From the NCBI RefSeq assembly GCF_001723175.1, contig NC_064650.1, positions 4,092,001 to 4,156,000 on the forward strand: DNA of 64,000 nucleotides, in the 5' to 3' direction. The translations under genes were made by a program, and so were the position numbers. Source of the DNA: Penicillium oxalicum. Taxonomy: Eukaryota; Ascomycota; Eurotiomycetes; Eurotiales; Aspergillaceae. Positions 1 through 12,594 of this stretch are shown here, in pieces. The notes under the pieces were generated by a model that did not search any database, was not told the DNA's origin, and saw nothing but the letters and a program-made list of their open reading frames with translations. The stretch's first letter is position 1, and every line of letters begins with the position of its first letter.

Positions 1-2858
1 AAATGATTGGTATGTCTGAGTATGAATCAAATATTTTACTCTATTCACTAGCCAGACGGCATGATTCCATCCACAGTCTGTGTCTCAGTACCGTCCCCAG
101 GCCGTTTTCAAGACGTCTCTTCCCTGGAACATGTCGGCCAGCCAGGTATTTGTGTAAGATAGAAGAGAACATGAAGCAACCATGTTCCATGACAAATGGT
201 TCAAATTGATGGAACATCATCAATGGAGACTTTGGGTTCCTCCAGAAGCTATGGGTGAGAACAGGACCTACGTGGGCTTGTGATGCTGCTGCGCATGGGA
301 TGTGAAGAGCCCGAAACTTTTTGATACAGTGGGAGCTACAGGCAGTGTCGATGTATTTCCAAGGTCCTGTGACGTGCCAGGCGCAAATCCTCCGATCACC
401 TTCTACTGCATACGTACCTAGATATGGATATGCACTCGGTCAGAAACATGACAATCCATGCCTCTGCATAGCTTTTGTATCCAGTGCACCTGGCTCCTCC
501 GCCTGGCCATTGCTCGAGCGACTCTGACCAATACGTCCAGACCAGGAAAAAAGGGCGTACTCATGCAGCCGAGGTATGACTACATCTTCAAGCCAGCATC
601 TTGATTTAAACGGAGAGACTGCACGAGGCAGCGATCTCATTCAGGTCTTCACCCCTGAATGGCTTATTTCCCACCTCCATCGTAGTCCCCCTTGAGCTTT
701 TTCCACCTGCAAGGACTAGTAGTCCAGTACTTGGCGGTTGGTGTACCCGTTGTCCAAACAACAAATAGCGCCTCATGCTGGAATCGCTGAGCCTGCGATG
801 TGGCTGTGTGGAAGTGGAGAACAGCAGATGACTGGATTATTGCTGCCTGACGTTGCAGCCGCACGGTTGCGCCCAAAATAGTCGAGTGGATCCACCACTG
901 GGTCCGTCCATTTTCCCCTTGGGTTTCATCGCTTAAGCTTGAACTCTGAACGATGTGCACGATGTAGTGTGTTTCTCTCTAGCGGTGAAGCTGGAACAAA
1001 GAGGTTTTTTTTTTGGGACGATAATGATGAGGTATCAAGTCGATGAGTTTCGAGGGCGGAGGGATTTGGCAGTCATTTAGGTATGGATGTTAGTTTGCAA
1101 TTAGCGCTGTATACGACCGGAATGGGAAACTCGTGGTTGATCTCATCGTAACGGGGAGTGGCTTCTCCACGATGATGTGTGGCGGTGCAGATGGCCCGTT
1201 GGGAGGAGGAGCAGATGCAGGGCTGCATGTTGGAACGGTGGAAACAGTCTGGCCCAGGACAAGGCATGCATATGCACAAGCTAGACTTGCAGGCAGGCTC
1301 ACTTTCCACTGCTCGTATACGCCCTTGAGACTAAGTGAGCTGAGTGGACTGGTTATCGTTGTGTGTGGTCGGGGCTCCATCTATGACGAGGGCAACACGC
1401 GGTGGCGGTGGTCTTTAAACCTTGGTATTGAGGTGTGAGTATCGACTACTTGGTCCTTCAGCAATAGGGATGTTTAGTGGTAGAGCCTGTCGAAGGCACA
1501 GTGTCATGCTTGACAACACCAACGATTCCTTGGTGTCATATCCTATTAGATGGAGGCACTACCTACGACCTCATTCTACTAACAGTCGTAAACAGCTTCG
1601 GCGTAGAGCAGCATGTCCTGACTTGATCTCAAATCTTCTAGACAATGCCTTGAATCAACTGCACATCCCCTTCCTGAATTGGGCCTGGATCCCACCATTC
1701 TCATGTGATAAATTGTAGATGCTAATGCTCCATGCCAATCTCCCACCCTTGATGATCCTGATACCTTCCATCGGAACGGTTTCTTCTTCTCTCCACTCTC
1801 GTGCCGAGCCCCCGGCCGTCTTCCGTGACCAGTTGTCGAGTGTGGTCCATGAACCCAACCTGAAAAAGGAAAACAGCTCCATATAAAACCATATGATTGG
1901 CCAAGTGCAAAAGATGAAACTCCTTCGAGGCCGTTCCACTTTGAGAGTCCAGACTGAAGCGGCGGAGGTCGAGTCGAGTGGCCCGTGATTTGGAGAAACA
2001 CCTGACATGCCCGTCAAGCTCAGCTCGAATGAATCCAACCCCTGGGACTGGAAAGCTCCATAATTTTTTTTTCTCTTTTTCTTCTGTCATTAGCCTTTCT
2101 CATCATTGATTCTCAGGCCTTCTTCTTGAACATAATTATCAAACCTCTCCTCATTTCTCATCCAACTTCTCCTTCCTGTTCTTTTTTTTCGATCTGACTT
2201 GGTGTACTTATCTCTCCGCTGCGGGGTCCAGACAGCCCACCTATCGCCCATCTCCATCGCTGACAGCCTGAAACCTCTCTGCCTATCATCCAACTCCATC
2301 GCAGACTAAAAAGAAATCCCACCCCCCCCCCCCTCCCAATCCTTTTGGTCATCCGCTGCCCTTTTTTCCCCTCCCATCATGAGTTGTGAGTGTCTCCTGT
2401 CGTCGCGCGAGCGATCAGTCCTAGCTATCTTTCCGGGGTCCAGACACCACTGCCCCTCTCGCCTGCGCATCTGTTCTCTTCTCGCATTCCCTCACCTTCC
2501 TTCCCTCCCTCTCCCTTCTCCCGGTCATGCAATCTTTCCATTCGTCAGAAGTGTTGGCGCATGGCAAACCGATTTGCTCAGTCCTTTCAGTCCAATGCTG
2601 GCGGTTCTCGTGTGTGCACCGCTGCTGGCGGTGGCATAATTGCTTTGCGGACGTCATAGCGGCACTGTCTTTCTGCTACCATCATGGTCAGCTCTTTGTC
2701 TTTCCTCCTCCTCCTCTTCTTACTCTCCTCCTTGGAGCTGGCCGTGGTCTCCCTGCGATTTCTGTCTATTACCTCGGCTTCCTGCAGCATGACATTACCC
2801 ACGTGCGGGTCTGTGGCATGTGCTCCAGATACTAACCCACCGGTCTACAGTCGCAACC
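1..2858. other. gene-free left end and cmkA upstream region
   Basis: I see no convincing coding region in this 2.9 kb. The open frames are short, overlap on both strands and resemble no family I recognise. From about 2080 to 2800 the + strand becomes strongly pyrimidine-rich and includes a C-run near 2322-2334. Such tracts are common in promoters and 5' leaders of highly expressed Aspergillus genes, so this part probably holds the promoter and leader of the kinase gene that starts at 2859. Confidence 0.6.
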
Positions 2859-4360
<1,502 letters not shown>

Positions 4361-5243
4361 AGCTGCTCGGACGGCTTGTGTGCTCCAGAGAGACTTTATT
4401 CTTTGGTTTGGGTTTGACCGATGACAGGCCCAGCTGGTTTTGATCAGCTGTCAGTATGGCTAATTTCGTGACCTTTTACCCCCCTTCCTTTCTTTCTATC
4501 TCTCCTCTTCCGCTATTCTTGTCCTAATGCTCCGTGTTTGCATTGGGCCACTACCCGTGCGGGTTTTGAAAAATACCCAGCGTTTCCCCTTCAATTGTCA
4601 ATGTGTGGTTCTTTTGGCCAATCTTTTTTTTTGCTTTTCTTCACTCTTATACTTTTCGTTTGGGCTTGTTCCGTTTTCTCCGAGGTTGCACCTTTTCTTA
4701 TCTATACCTCTTTCATGTTACTCGGAATTTGTACAGCACACACTCTCTCTCTCTTTCCCCCCACACAGAGAGCCACAATTGATCCGGACAACGAAGTTTC
4801 CAAGTGTCGAGCATGGTTACATGTTGATGTCGTTGAATTTTACTCGATGATCTGATCTGTTTCCAGGATGAGTCCCGGTCAATTTGGAGAGATCGAGTCG
4901 AGTTGAGTCGAGTAGACGAGAATGCGGTAGTACTTCCTTTTCCATGATACTTCCAGGACCTAGAACATTGGACCTCTGGTCTCGCGAGAACCTTGCCCAC
5001 TCATGAGTGGTTACTATGGTAGCCCATGGTATCCCATTCACTAAGAACTTCTCTTGTTCCGAGGAATCTTGGATCAATTTGCACATGTACCCTTGAATCA
5101 ATAAATTCAATTGTCATTTTTTCATATCTGGAATCAATGCACCAGGCAATGTTCTCAATTTGGAAGGAGATTCGGGGGTTGGAGAAGGGGAAGGGGGGTA
5201 TTCTGCATCTTCGATCTTTCCACCCAGAATGTCAAATTTCAAA
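4361..5243. other. convergent 3' region between cmkA and dynactin
   Basis: The 883 bases lie between two genes that point toward each other, so they should hold both 3' UTRs and polyadenylation signals. The stretch is T-rich around 4480-4760 and has a short CT run near 4742-4754. I see no coding frame with family resemblance. Confidence 0.6.
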
Positions 5244-7004
5244 TCATCTCAAGAGCACTCTGTGTGTTCGATGGTCTCCTCCTTCAGCCTCAGAATCCTC
5301 CGGGGGACCCTCGAGACGCGCCATGCGAGCCTCAAGGTCCCGCACCCACGGCTCAACCGTCTCCACATTGGAACGTAGCGCTCCCTCGCCCTGCTTCATT
5401 CTCTCTTCAACGGCCACGAGGCCCTCCCGCCACTGCTCAATCTCCGTGGCCATCTCCGCCTGGCGCTTCTCCAGCTCATTGAGCGATTCAGCGGCGTGGG
5501 CTGCGCCAGCGTGACAGGCCCGAAGAGAGCGGAGACGCTCCAGGACACTAGGGAGTAACGGATGAAGTGACTGAATGGTCGGCAGTGTGGTATAGAGAGC
5601 GTGAATCTTGGCCAGCTGGTCATCATCGACGGCGCTGGATGCGTCGGCCGTCGTGGGGGCGCAGCATCCCCATCCGCGCCGGAACTCAGGCGCGCCGCCT
5701 GAGCCGCCTTGGCCGCATCGGCAGCACGCTTGCGAGAAGAGGCCAGGGCGTCGGCGTCGGCGGTCAGTTTGCGAATTCGTGTTGACAGCGCTTCCAGATT
5801 GGGCGTTGTTGACGCCATGATGGCCGCGTTGGAATTGGAGCCGCCCGATGCGGGATGATGTGAGCCCACCAAAAGACTCGTCAGTGTTGAGAGGCGGGTG
5901 GCCATCTGTTCTAGTGTTGGCAAGACGGGCTGCAATGTGGGCTCACTAAAGCCATCTCCGACGAAGGGGTTGGATGAGCTCGAGATGCCCATGGATGTTT
6001 CGAGAAGGGCCAGACGCCCTTCAAAGGCGGCTGCATGAGAAAGCAGTCCTCCTGCGGTGGCGGCGTCCGACAAAGATGATTGTGATAGTGGCGCGGCCGC
6101 AGTGGTAGTCTGTGACGAGACGGGTGTCACGGCCGATGCCGCCGTTTCGCCCGTCGACGAGGATCCTTGTTTTGGTGTTTGCGCGCCGGGAAGACTTGTG
6201 CCGAGTTTTTGAGTTAAGAAATTGGCCGCCGAGTAGTGTGATCCAGACCGGTTGACACGCGATGAGGCATGTAAGTTATCCAAGGCCCGACTCAGTTCAG
6301 CAACTCCGTCACCCAATGATGCCGCTTCACCTGGCTCCTCGCCATCCGCCGCGTGATGGTGGGCAGTCTGGCCTGCATCAAGCGAGGTCGAAGTACCATC
6401 ATGGCCCGAACCAGCCCTGTTTTCCATTTGTAATTTCAAATCCTCCACTTCCCGCCGCAGACGGGCCAGCCGTCGCTCGAGCGATTCGTCTTCGCTGTCG
6501 CTCAAATCCCCGACATCTTCAGTTCCGTCCTCTCGTCTCCGTCGCCTCCTTTGGCTCTTCTCTCGAGTGCGATACGCCTGACGCTTGGTGGAGATACTGT
6601 CGGAGAAATTGGCGCCACGGGCATCAACCGCTGCTCCCATGAAATGCAGACGCGCCTGGTCGGCATTGACCCCTTCACGATCAATATCGGAGTTGTACGC
6701 GGTGTCGTCATGATCAGAGTCTGTGCGAATCGTTGTTGCCTTTTAATCCACGAAAAAAAAGAACCGCGCAAGTCAATTGGTTAGCATGAAGATCCATGTT
6801 CGCCGTGCCCGAGCGTTGCTGAACAGGGAAATTTGCGACTAACGGGAATTGTTGAGGCTTCGTCAGTTAGATCAGGGGTCTCGTAGATGTCGGGTGATGG
6901 GTCCTGTGACAGGAAAAGTTAGCCAAGAAAGGTTCCTCGACTCCTCTGCGATCGTGCCCACTGACCAGGTCGGGTAGACCAGCGTATTTTTTGTTGAAAG
7001 CCAT
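5244..7004 (-). CDS. dynactin subunit 2 (p50/dynamitin), one frameshift
   Basis: Dynamitin links the shoulder of dynactin to the Arp1 filament and so supports dynein-driven transport and nuclear migration. Exons on the minus strand are 7004-6966, 6903-6844 and 6739-5244. The start MAFNKKYAGLPDL and the following DPSPDIYETPDL, DSDHD and DREGVNADQAR segments are typical of fungal p50. A basic stretch follows, then a charged region (SDSEDESLERRLARLRREVEDLK) and coiled-coil C-terminal segments including LEKRQAEMATEIEQWREGL. The reading frame breaks at a G-run at 5655-5659 (C-run on the coding strand). The downstream third, from the ADASSAVDDDQLAKIHALY segment to the stop, is read in another frame. 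The exons sum to 1595 bases; one missing base gives 532 codons. The clean conservation on both sides suggests a sequence error. The gene diverges from the gene starting at 7536. Confidence 0.88.
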
Positions 7005-7535
7005 GGCGCAACGTTGGCGAGAGGGGGCAAGGAGAGAAAATCAGACACCCGGTGCAGCTGTCAACATCCCGAACTCCTCATTCTGGGCGGGAGCTATACC
7101 CAGCCATCCAATCAGCCAATCAGCCAATCACCGCATGACCCACTTCAACACGGAGCGCGGGAGAACCTTCTCCGCCTCAGGCACCCGTGGCTCGGAACCA
7201 CTAGACTCGATTAGGAAAGCATCTCATGGGACAACCGCCAAGACCCGCCAACTAGATCGTCGATTTCCACTTTGGGCGGTCCCTGGGTCAGCGTGCACGT
7301 GTCAGCCTCGGAAGCCGGAAACACATGCGACGAGAGATGACCTCGACAACTCGAGAACAGGACGTGAGGATATTTATATAACACAAGGCCACGCTGTTCC
7401 TTCAATTCTCCCCGCTGAACTTCTTTGAGACCATCAAATCCATACAGTGCCCGTCTTCCCTTCATCTTATCTTTTCATCGTCCCCCCACTTTACCTCTCT
7501 CCCCGCATCTCTTTCTTTATCTCAACAACATCAAG
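7005..7535. promoter_or_regulatory. divergent promoter: dynactin p50 / lipocalin-like gene
   Basis: These 531 bases separate two divergently transcribed starts and must hold both promoters. A TATA-like ATATTTATATAA lies at about 7370-7381, some 155 bases before the rightward ATG. The last 90 bases are CT-rich, as in many fungal leaders. No coding frame is supported. Confidence 0.55.
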
Positions 7536-8688
7536 ATGGCTGCCCCTGCGACGACCACCATTAAGTGCCTCAATGGATCATGGGTGATGGTATGAACCCT
7601 ACCTCTACCGAGACCAGCTTGTGTCAGCAAGGCAAAAGGTCCTTGGGAGGACAAGTGCCACCATCTAAACGAATTCCACTGACCCTACCCGTGTAAACAG
7701 GACAGAAGCCTGTCCGACCCTACCGACCCTATTTTGTCCCTGGTAAGAACACATCAAGAAAAAAAAAGCCGCCCTATCCCCATTCCACTTTTCTCCTTCT
7801 TGCACACCACTCGCAGGACCTGCAAGAGATGTAATTCCATGATTAAACGACTAACCCATTGCCTCCCCCTTCCCCTCACAGCAAGGAATGGGCTGGATGA
7901 TGCGCAAAGTTCTCGGCATGGCCACCGTGACTCTATCTGTGAAAGAGTACACGGATGAGAGTAACCCACAAGCCTACCACATCGACATCGACCAGACCGT
8001 CACCGGCGGCATTCAAGGGACCAGGGAGGAACGTGTACTGGATTGGCAAGAGCGCGAGCACGTCGACACCATCTTCGGCAAGTTGCGGGGCAAGTCTCGC
8101 TTCCTGCGTGGTTCCAAGACCGACGATGGCAAGGTTCGCCCCGCCGTGGACTTCCAGACTCAGGTGGGCGACGCCGAGAGCGACGCGCGAGTTCAGCGAT
8201 TCTTGCGTGGTGAGGTCCTTCTGGACGGCTCTGCGGCCGAGGGCTTCGTCGTGGACGATGAGGGGGCCGAGTTTGGTGAGGGGGAGGGCTTGTGGATGCA
8301 GAGCTTCGTTGTGAATGAGGAGAGTGGCTGGACTGCTGAACAGGTAAGAATGAGGTTTTTCTTTTCTTTTTCACATTTGCCTTCTTGGGAGTTTTTTCCC
8401 CTCCTTATTAATTATCATCATGATGATGATTATCTTTATATCATCCCCGCTTCAACCCCGGATGATTGCTCTCAATCTATGTTTTTATTTTTTCCCCCGA
8501 TTCCCGTTTTCCTCTCACATGTTTTGGCATGTGACAATGCGGATGCGCTAATTCTCCACTCTGTGCAGATCTGGGGCTTCGAGGTGATCAACGGAGAACG
8601 CCGCTACACCCGTCGCGTGGCCGTCGTCAAGGGTAAAAAAGTCGAGATGGCTCGACTGGTCTATGAGTACAAGGGATCCAACGCTTGA
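7536..8688 (+). CDS. conserved fungal protein, lipocalin-like fold suspected
   Basis: A 225-residue protein from exons 7536-7589, 7701-7742, 7882-8343 and 8569-8688. I recognise it as a widely conserved filamentous-fungal family without a settled function. It begins with a short strand (LNGSWVMDRSLSDPTDPIL), then alternates predicted beta strands (MMRKVLGMATVTLSVKEY, YHIDIDQTVTGGI, TREERVLDWQE, KSRFLRGS) and ends with WGFEVINGERRYTRRVAVV and KVEMARLVYEYKG. A start with GxW, all-beta content and this size suggest a small lipocalin- or fatty-acid-binding-like barrel; that is inference. There is no signal peptide or membrane segment, so it is probably cytosolic. The fourth exon is preceded by an unusually long intron of 225 bases. 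It shares a promoter region with dynactin p50. Confidence 0.85.
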
Positions 8689-9165
8689 ATCAACGCGACT
8701 TTGGACTTGTCAAGACGACTTTGTATGGGAATCGAACCAGTGGGGGAACGGGAACGGGAACGAGTTCCATTGGCGTAGTACTTACTACGTATAGGTACAT
8801 ACTAGCAGGTACCTAATGGTATACTACACATATCCATATGCGTCAGTTTCCAGGTCCACTAGGTACCTCGTATAGGTTGTCCCCATGTGTCGACGCGGCA
8901 CGTGTCCTCTCTGATCAGTCTCCAGACAAAGTACTCGATATATTCACACTTTTCAAAAACAAATCCCCTGTCTCAGTAGCCCATCTTTCAAACCTACCAG
9001 GTACGACCTTTCTATTTTCGGCAATCTTACTATGTAAATTGTGATTCTAAAAAAAAAATAAATGAAGCACGCTTAATTTGGTTCTCAAAATGTCTCCCAT
9101 AGAGTATCATTTTCTTTTGATAAGAGAAAAACAAGGATTAAAAATCAGAGAAATGATCCTCCCTT
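8689..9165. other. convergent 3' region
   Basis: AT-rich 477 bases between two convergent genes. It contains a repeated GGAACG motif just after the left stop and A/T-rich segments near 9040-9150 suited to polyadenylation. No coding frame is supported. Confidence 0.6.
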
Positions 9166-11222
9166 TTAAGAATGAGTAGGCATCACCACGCTAGCCTTGG
9201 TACTGATCGCATCCTCCGACTTCCAGAAACTGGTCACCGTCTTCTGCTGGGTATAGAACTGGAGACCAGGCTTGCCGTAGAAGGTGTTGGCACCGCCACC
9301 GGCGATACTCTTCTTGTTACCCGTGAAAGAGAACATGGGCAGTGGCACAGGAATGGGGACGTTGATACCCAGCTGGCCCGCTTCGATGTCCTTTTGGAAT
9401 CGCGAAGCGGTGGAGCCTGAGCGGGTGAAGATGGCGGCGCCGTTGCCGTACTCGTTGGCATTGATCAGGTTGATGGCGTCATCCAGGGTGTCCACGTTGA
9501 GACAGACGAGGACGGGTCCGAAGATTTCCTCCTTGTAGCATCTCATGTTGGGGGTGACGTTGGTGATGATGGTGGGGCCAACCTGGAGAAAATGGGCGAC
9601 GGGTCAGTATGGGGGTATTTTTGCAACAACGTGGTCATCAGCCAGGGAGCTCCACTCTCCATCCAGGAACCTTTTTCAGAGGGAGTAAACCTGGGGAAGC
9701 AGCAGAGAGAAAGAGAGAGAAAGATGAGGTGAGGAAGAGGGGGGTTTGGGGGAAGAATCTTACAAAGTTGCCGTTGGGGTACTTCTCCGGCTTGCAGTTT
9801 CGGCCATCAAGGAGGATGGTCGCACCCTCGGCCTCGGCACTGTCGATGAGGTCCACGATGCGCTTCTTGCTCTCGGGGCTGATGACGGGGCCGAGATCGG
9901 CACCCTCCTCAAAGCCACCATTAACATTGAGCACCTTGGCACGCTCAGCGATCTCGGGGAGCCATTCCTTGGTCTCTCCGACCATGACTGCCGTGCTCAG
10001 GGCCATGCAACGCTGACCGGCAGCGCCAAAGGCAGCACCAACGATGGCGTTGAGTGCGTGGTTCTTGTTGCAGTCGGGCAGGACCGCCGCGTGGTTCTTC
10101 GCCCCCAGGTTGGCCTGGACACGCTTGCCGTTGGCGGAGCCGCGGGTGTAGATATACTCGCCCGCACGGTTGCTACCGACGAAGCTGATCGCCTTGATGG
10201 CCGGCTCATCCAGGATAAAGTCGACCGTGCGGGCGGCACCGTGAACAATGTTGATGACACCGGGGGGGAATCCAGCCTCGCGAGCCAGCTCAGCAAGGAT
10301 CATGGCCGCACCGGGGTCCCGCTCCGAGGGCTTCATGACCAAACAATTACCGGTCACGGTCGCGATAGGAATACACCAAAGCGGGATCATAGCGGGGAAG
10401 TCTTATCATCAAGTTAGTGGGTCTGAGGGTCGGAAGTGGAGAGAACGGTGGGATACGCGATACGCCGATAACCCCGGGAGACGCCTCAACGAGCGAGATC
10501 AACTTACTGAATGGACAGATCGCGGCCACCACACCGAGGGGCTCGCGGTAGCTTCGAGTCTCCATATCCTTGGCCACCTCGAGCACTTCGCCGGTCATCT
10601 GGGTGGTGATGCCACAGGCCGTCTCGGCAACCTGCAACCCACGAAGGACATCACCACGGGCATCGGCGAAGGTCTTGCCCTGCTCCAGGGTAATAGACGC
10701 CGCCAATCGATCCCAATTCTCGCGGATCAAATTGGTAAATTTGAACATGATCTGTTGCCGCGCCATAATGCTCGTTGCGCGCCAGGCGGGGAACGCCTTC
10801 TCGGCCGACCGAACAGCCGCCTTGAGCTCCTCATCCGTGCTTTGGGGCACGCGCGTGACGAGATTGTTGGTGGCGGGGTCGTGAAGGTCAATCCAAGTGG
10901 TGGCCTGAGAGGTCACGAATTCATTGTCGATGAAGTTGGCGGTGTCGATAGGCTTGGTGATTGGGGAGTGGTCGGTCGGGTACTCCGTGGCCGTACTCGC
11001 AGCCGAGGTCGTGGCTTGGGTGAACTGTTTGGCCGTGGCGTGCAGTCGACGAGCAGCAGACATGGCGCCGGGAGTTGAGGTCTGTTGGTGACACGATGGA
11101 CGGGAGACAGAGGAAGATGTGATGCTGAGGGAGCGAGCGCGGCCGACTCTGGGGATAAACGGTGTGCGGGGGGCGGAGCGGAGAGCGGGGATGGTCCTGG
11201 ACAGAGACCGACGGGCAGCCAT
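9166..11222 (-). CDS. methylmalonate-semialdehyde dehydrogenase, mitochondrial
   Basis: Acylating aldehyde dehydrogenase (ALDH6 family) that converts methylmalonate or malonate semialdehyde to propionyl-CoA or acetyl-CoA in valine and pyrimidine breakdown. Exons are 11222-10508, 10401-9764 and 9582-9166, giving 589 residues. The N-terminus is rich in Arg, Ser and Ala, fitting a mitochondrial presequence, and is long; an in-frame Met about 53 codons downstream is an alternative start. Family segments seen are [63 protein letters not shown], the catalytic-Cys loop [23 protein letters not shown] and the C-terminal [24 protein letters not shown]. The frame is intact across all exons. It is followed at a distance by calnexin on the same strand. 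Confidence 0.95.
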
Positions 11223-12594
11223 GTTGAGGGGGAGAGACGAGGGGAGACGGAATAGAGAGGAGAGTCAGTTCCAAGGAAGGGGAGGAGGAGAAGCGATTGG
11301 GTGAAGAAGAGGTGGAAGGAGGGGGGATGCACGCCGCAGGATGCAGTCGGGTTCAAGAATGCGGTATTACGTGGCGAGAAAGAGGTGGTCTCGAGAGGAG
11401 AACATGAACAACGAATTTAATAGTTTGGAGGCACGTACGGTTTTGGAGCACGGGTGGTTACCCCAGGCCCGAGGTCAACCGCACTTCCGAACCTCCACCC
11501 GCGGAGGGAGCTGACCGTCTCGGAGACCGCCTTGAAGACCGGTGCCTTTCCCCAGACTCGTCCGGGGAGACCGGGACGTCCGTCTGACGCGTATCGTACG
11601 GGTCTGTTGTTACCAGGTACTACCGTACAGGCCTCCTTCCCTCCAATAGACCATCTCCTCTGATGACAGAGGTCCAGAACTCTGCCGGCAGAATGACATG
11701 CTGAGGGCAGATAAGCATCTCGTCGGCGATGGACACCAATCACAGTGCTTGGAGATACACTCTCATCGCCGAGACTGCCCGCCCTCTGACGGACGATTAC
11801 ACTGGAGGGGATGGGTAGGGCGTGGCAGGCTCAGGTGCTGCGGAAACCGATGTAGATCCCTTCAACTCGGCTCATGCACCAGCATGCCCGACAGGGCGAC
11901 CCCAGCGAAACCCTCAAGTCATATGGTAAGGGTGATTGACACCAATGGCTCACGGTCCCTGAAAGAATCAAAATCATTCTCGTTGGAAAGATCGGTCCAT
12001 CAAAGTATTTAAGCGACCCGGAATGTAGCTTCGATGCCCACCTACGGAGGAGCACCTCCGGCGGAGTCCGACCATATACGAGCCCCCGGTCAGTTCATGC
12101 GTTTGGTGACTGCTCCGAACGACCGACCCGAGGGCCCTGAGAGAGGCCCAGAGAAATCCTCCATATAACATAAAACCAGGGCCATTCGCACCAGTCATCC
12201 TCGCCTGGGTGCTGACAAGCATTTCGTATGCCGCGAACTAGTCCACTGAAAGGCCCGGCCGGGGCTATTCACCCCCGTGGCGCCTACACAGCCTGATGAG
12301 AAGAGAACAGAAAAGCAACAGTTGACCAAGTCTTGAATTTTGCGGCCGTCGTCTCACTACACCGGCAAGACACAAGCTAGAAGAAATAGAACTACAAGTG
12401 CTCAATCGCACACATGATATGACCCAGGGGGAATAAGACGGGAAGAGGCGGAGAAAACGAACAACACAAAAGTATATAAGAAAAAAAAGAAGAAGAGCAA
12501 CAACGCGTGGAACCCGCTCGGTCATGACAAGGAGTTTCCAGAGTTCATGCTTTCTGGTTTTGGCGCTGATGGAGGGCAAAGGTCGTCTCGTGAT
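11223..12594. other. intergenic: dehydrogenase promoter and calnexin 3' side
   Basis: This 1.37 kb stretch lies between the start of the dehydrogenase gene and the end of calnexin, both on the minus strand. It should carry the dehydrogenase promoter (near 11223-11900) and the calnexin 3' UTR (near 12300-12594, A-rich). Open frames here are short and resemble no family. I see no RNA gene. Confidence 0.55.

Noticed and set aside
10248..11078. 276-codon + strand frame
   Set aside because: Antisense shadow of the methylmalonate-semialdehyde dehydrogenase exons.
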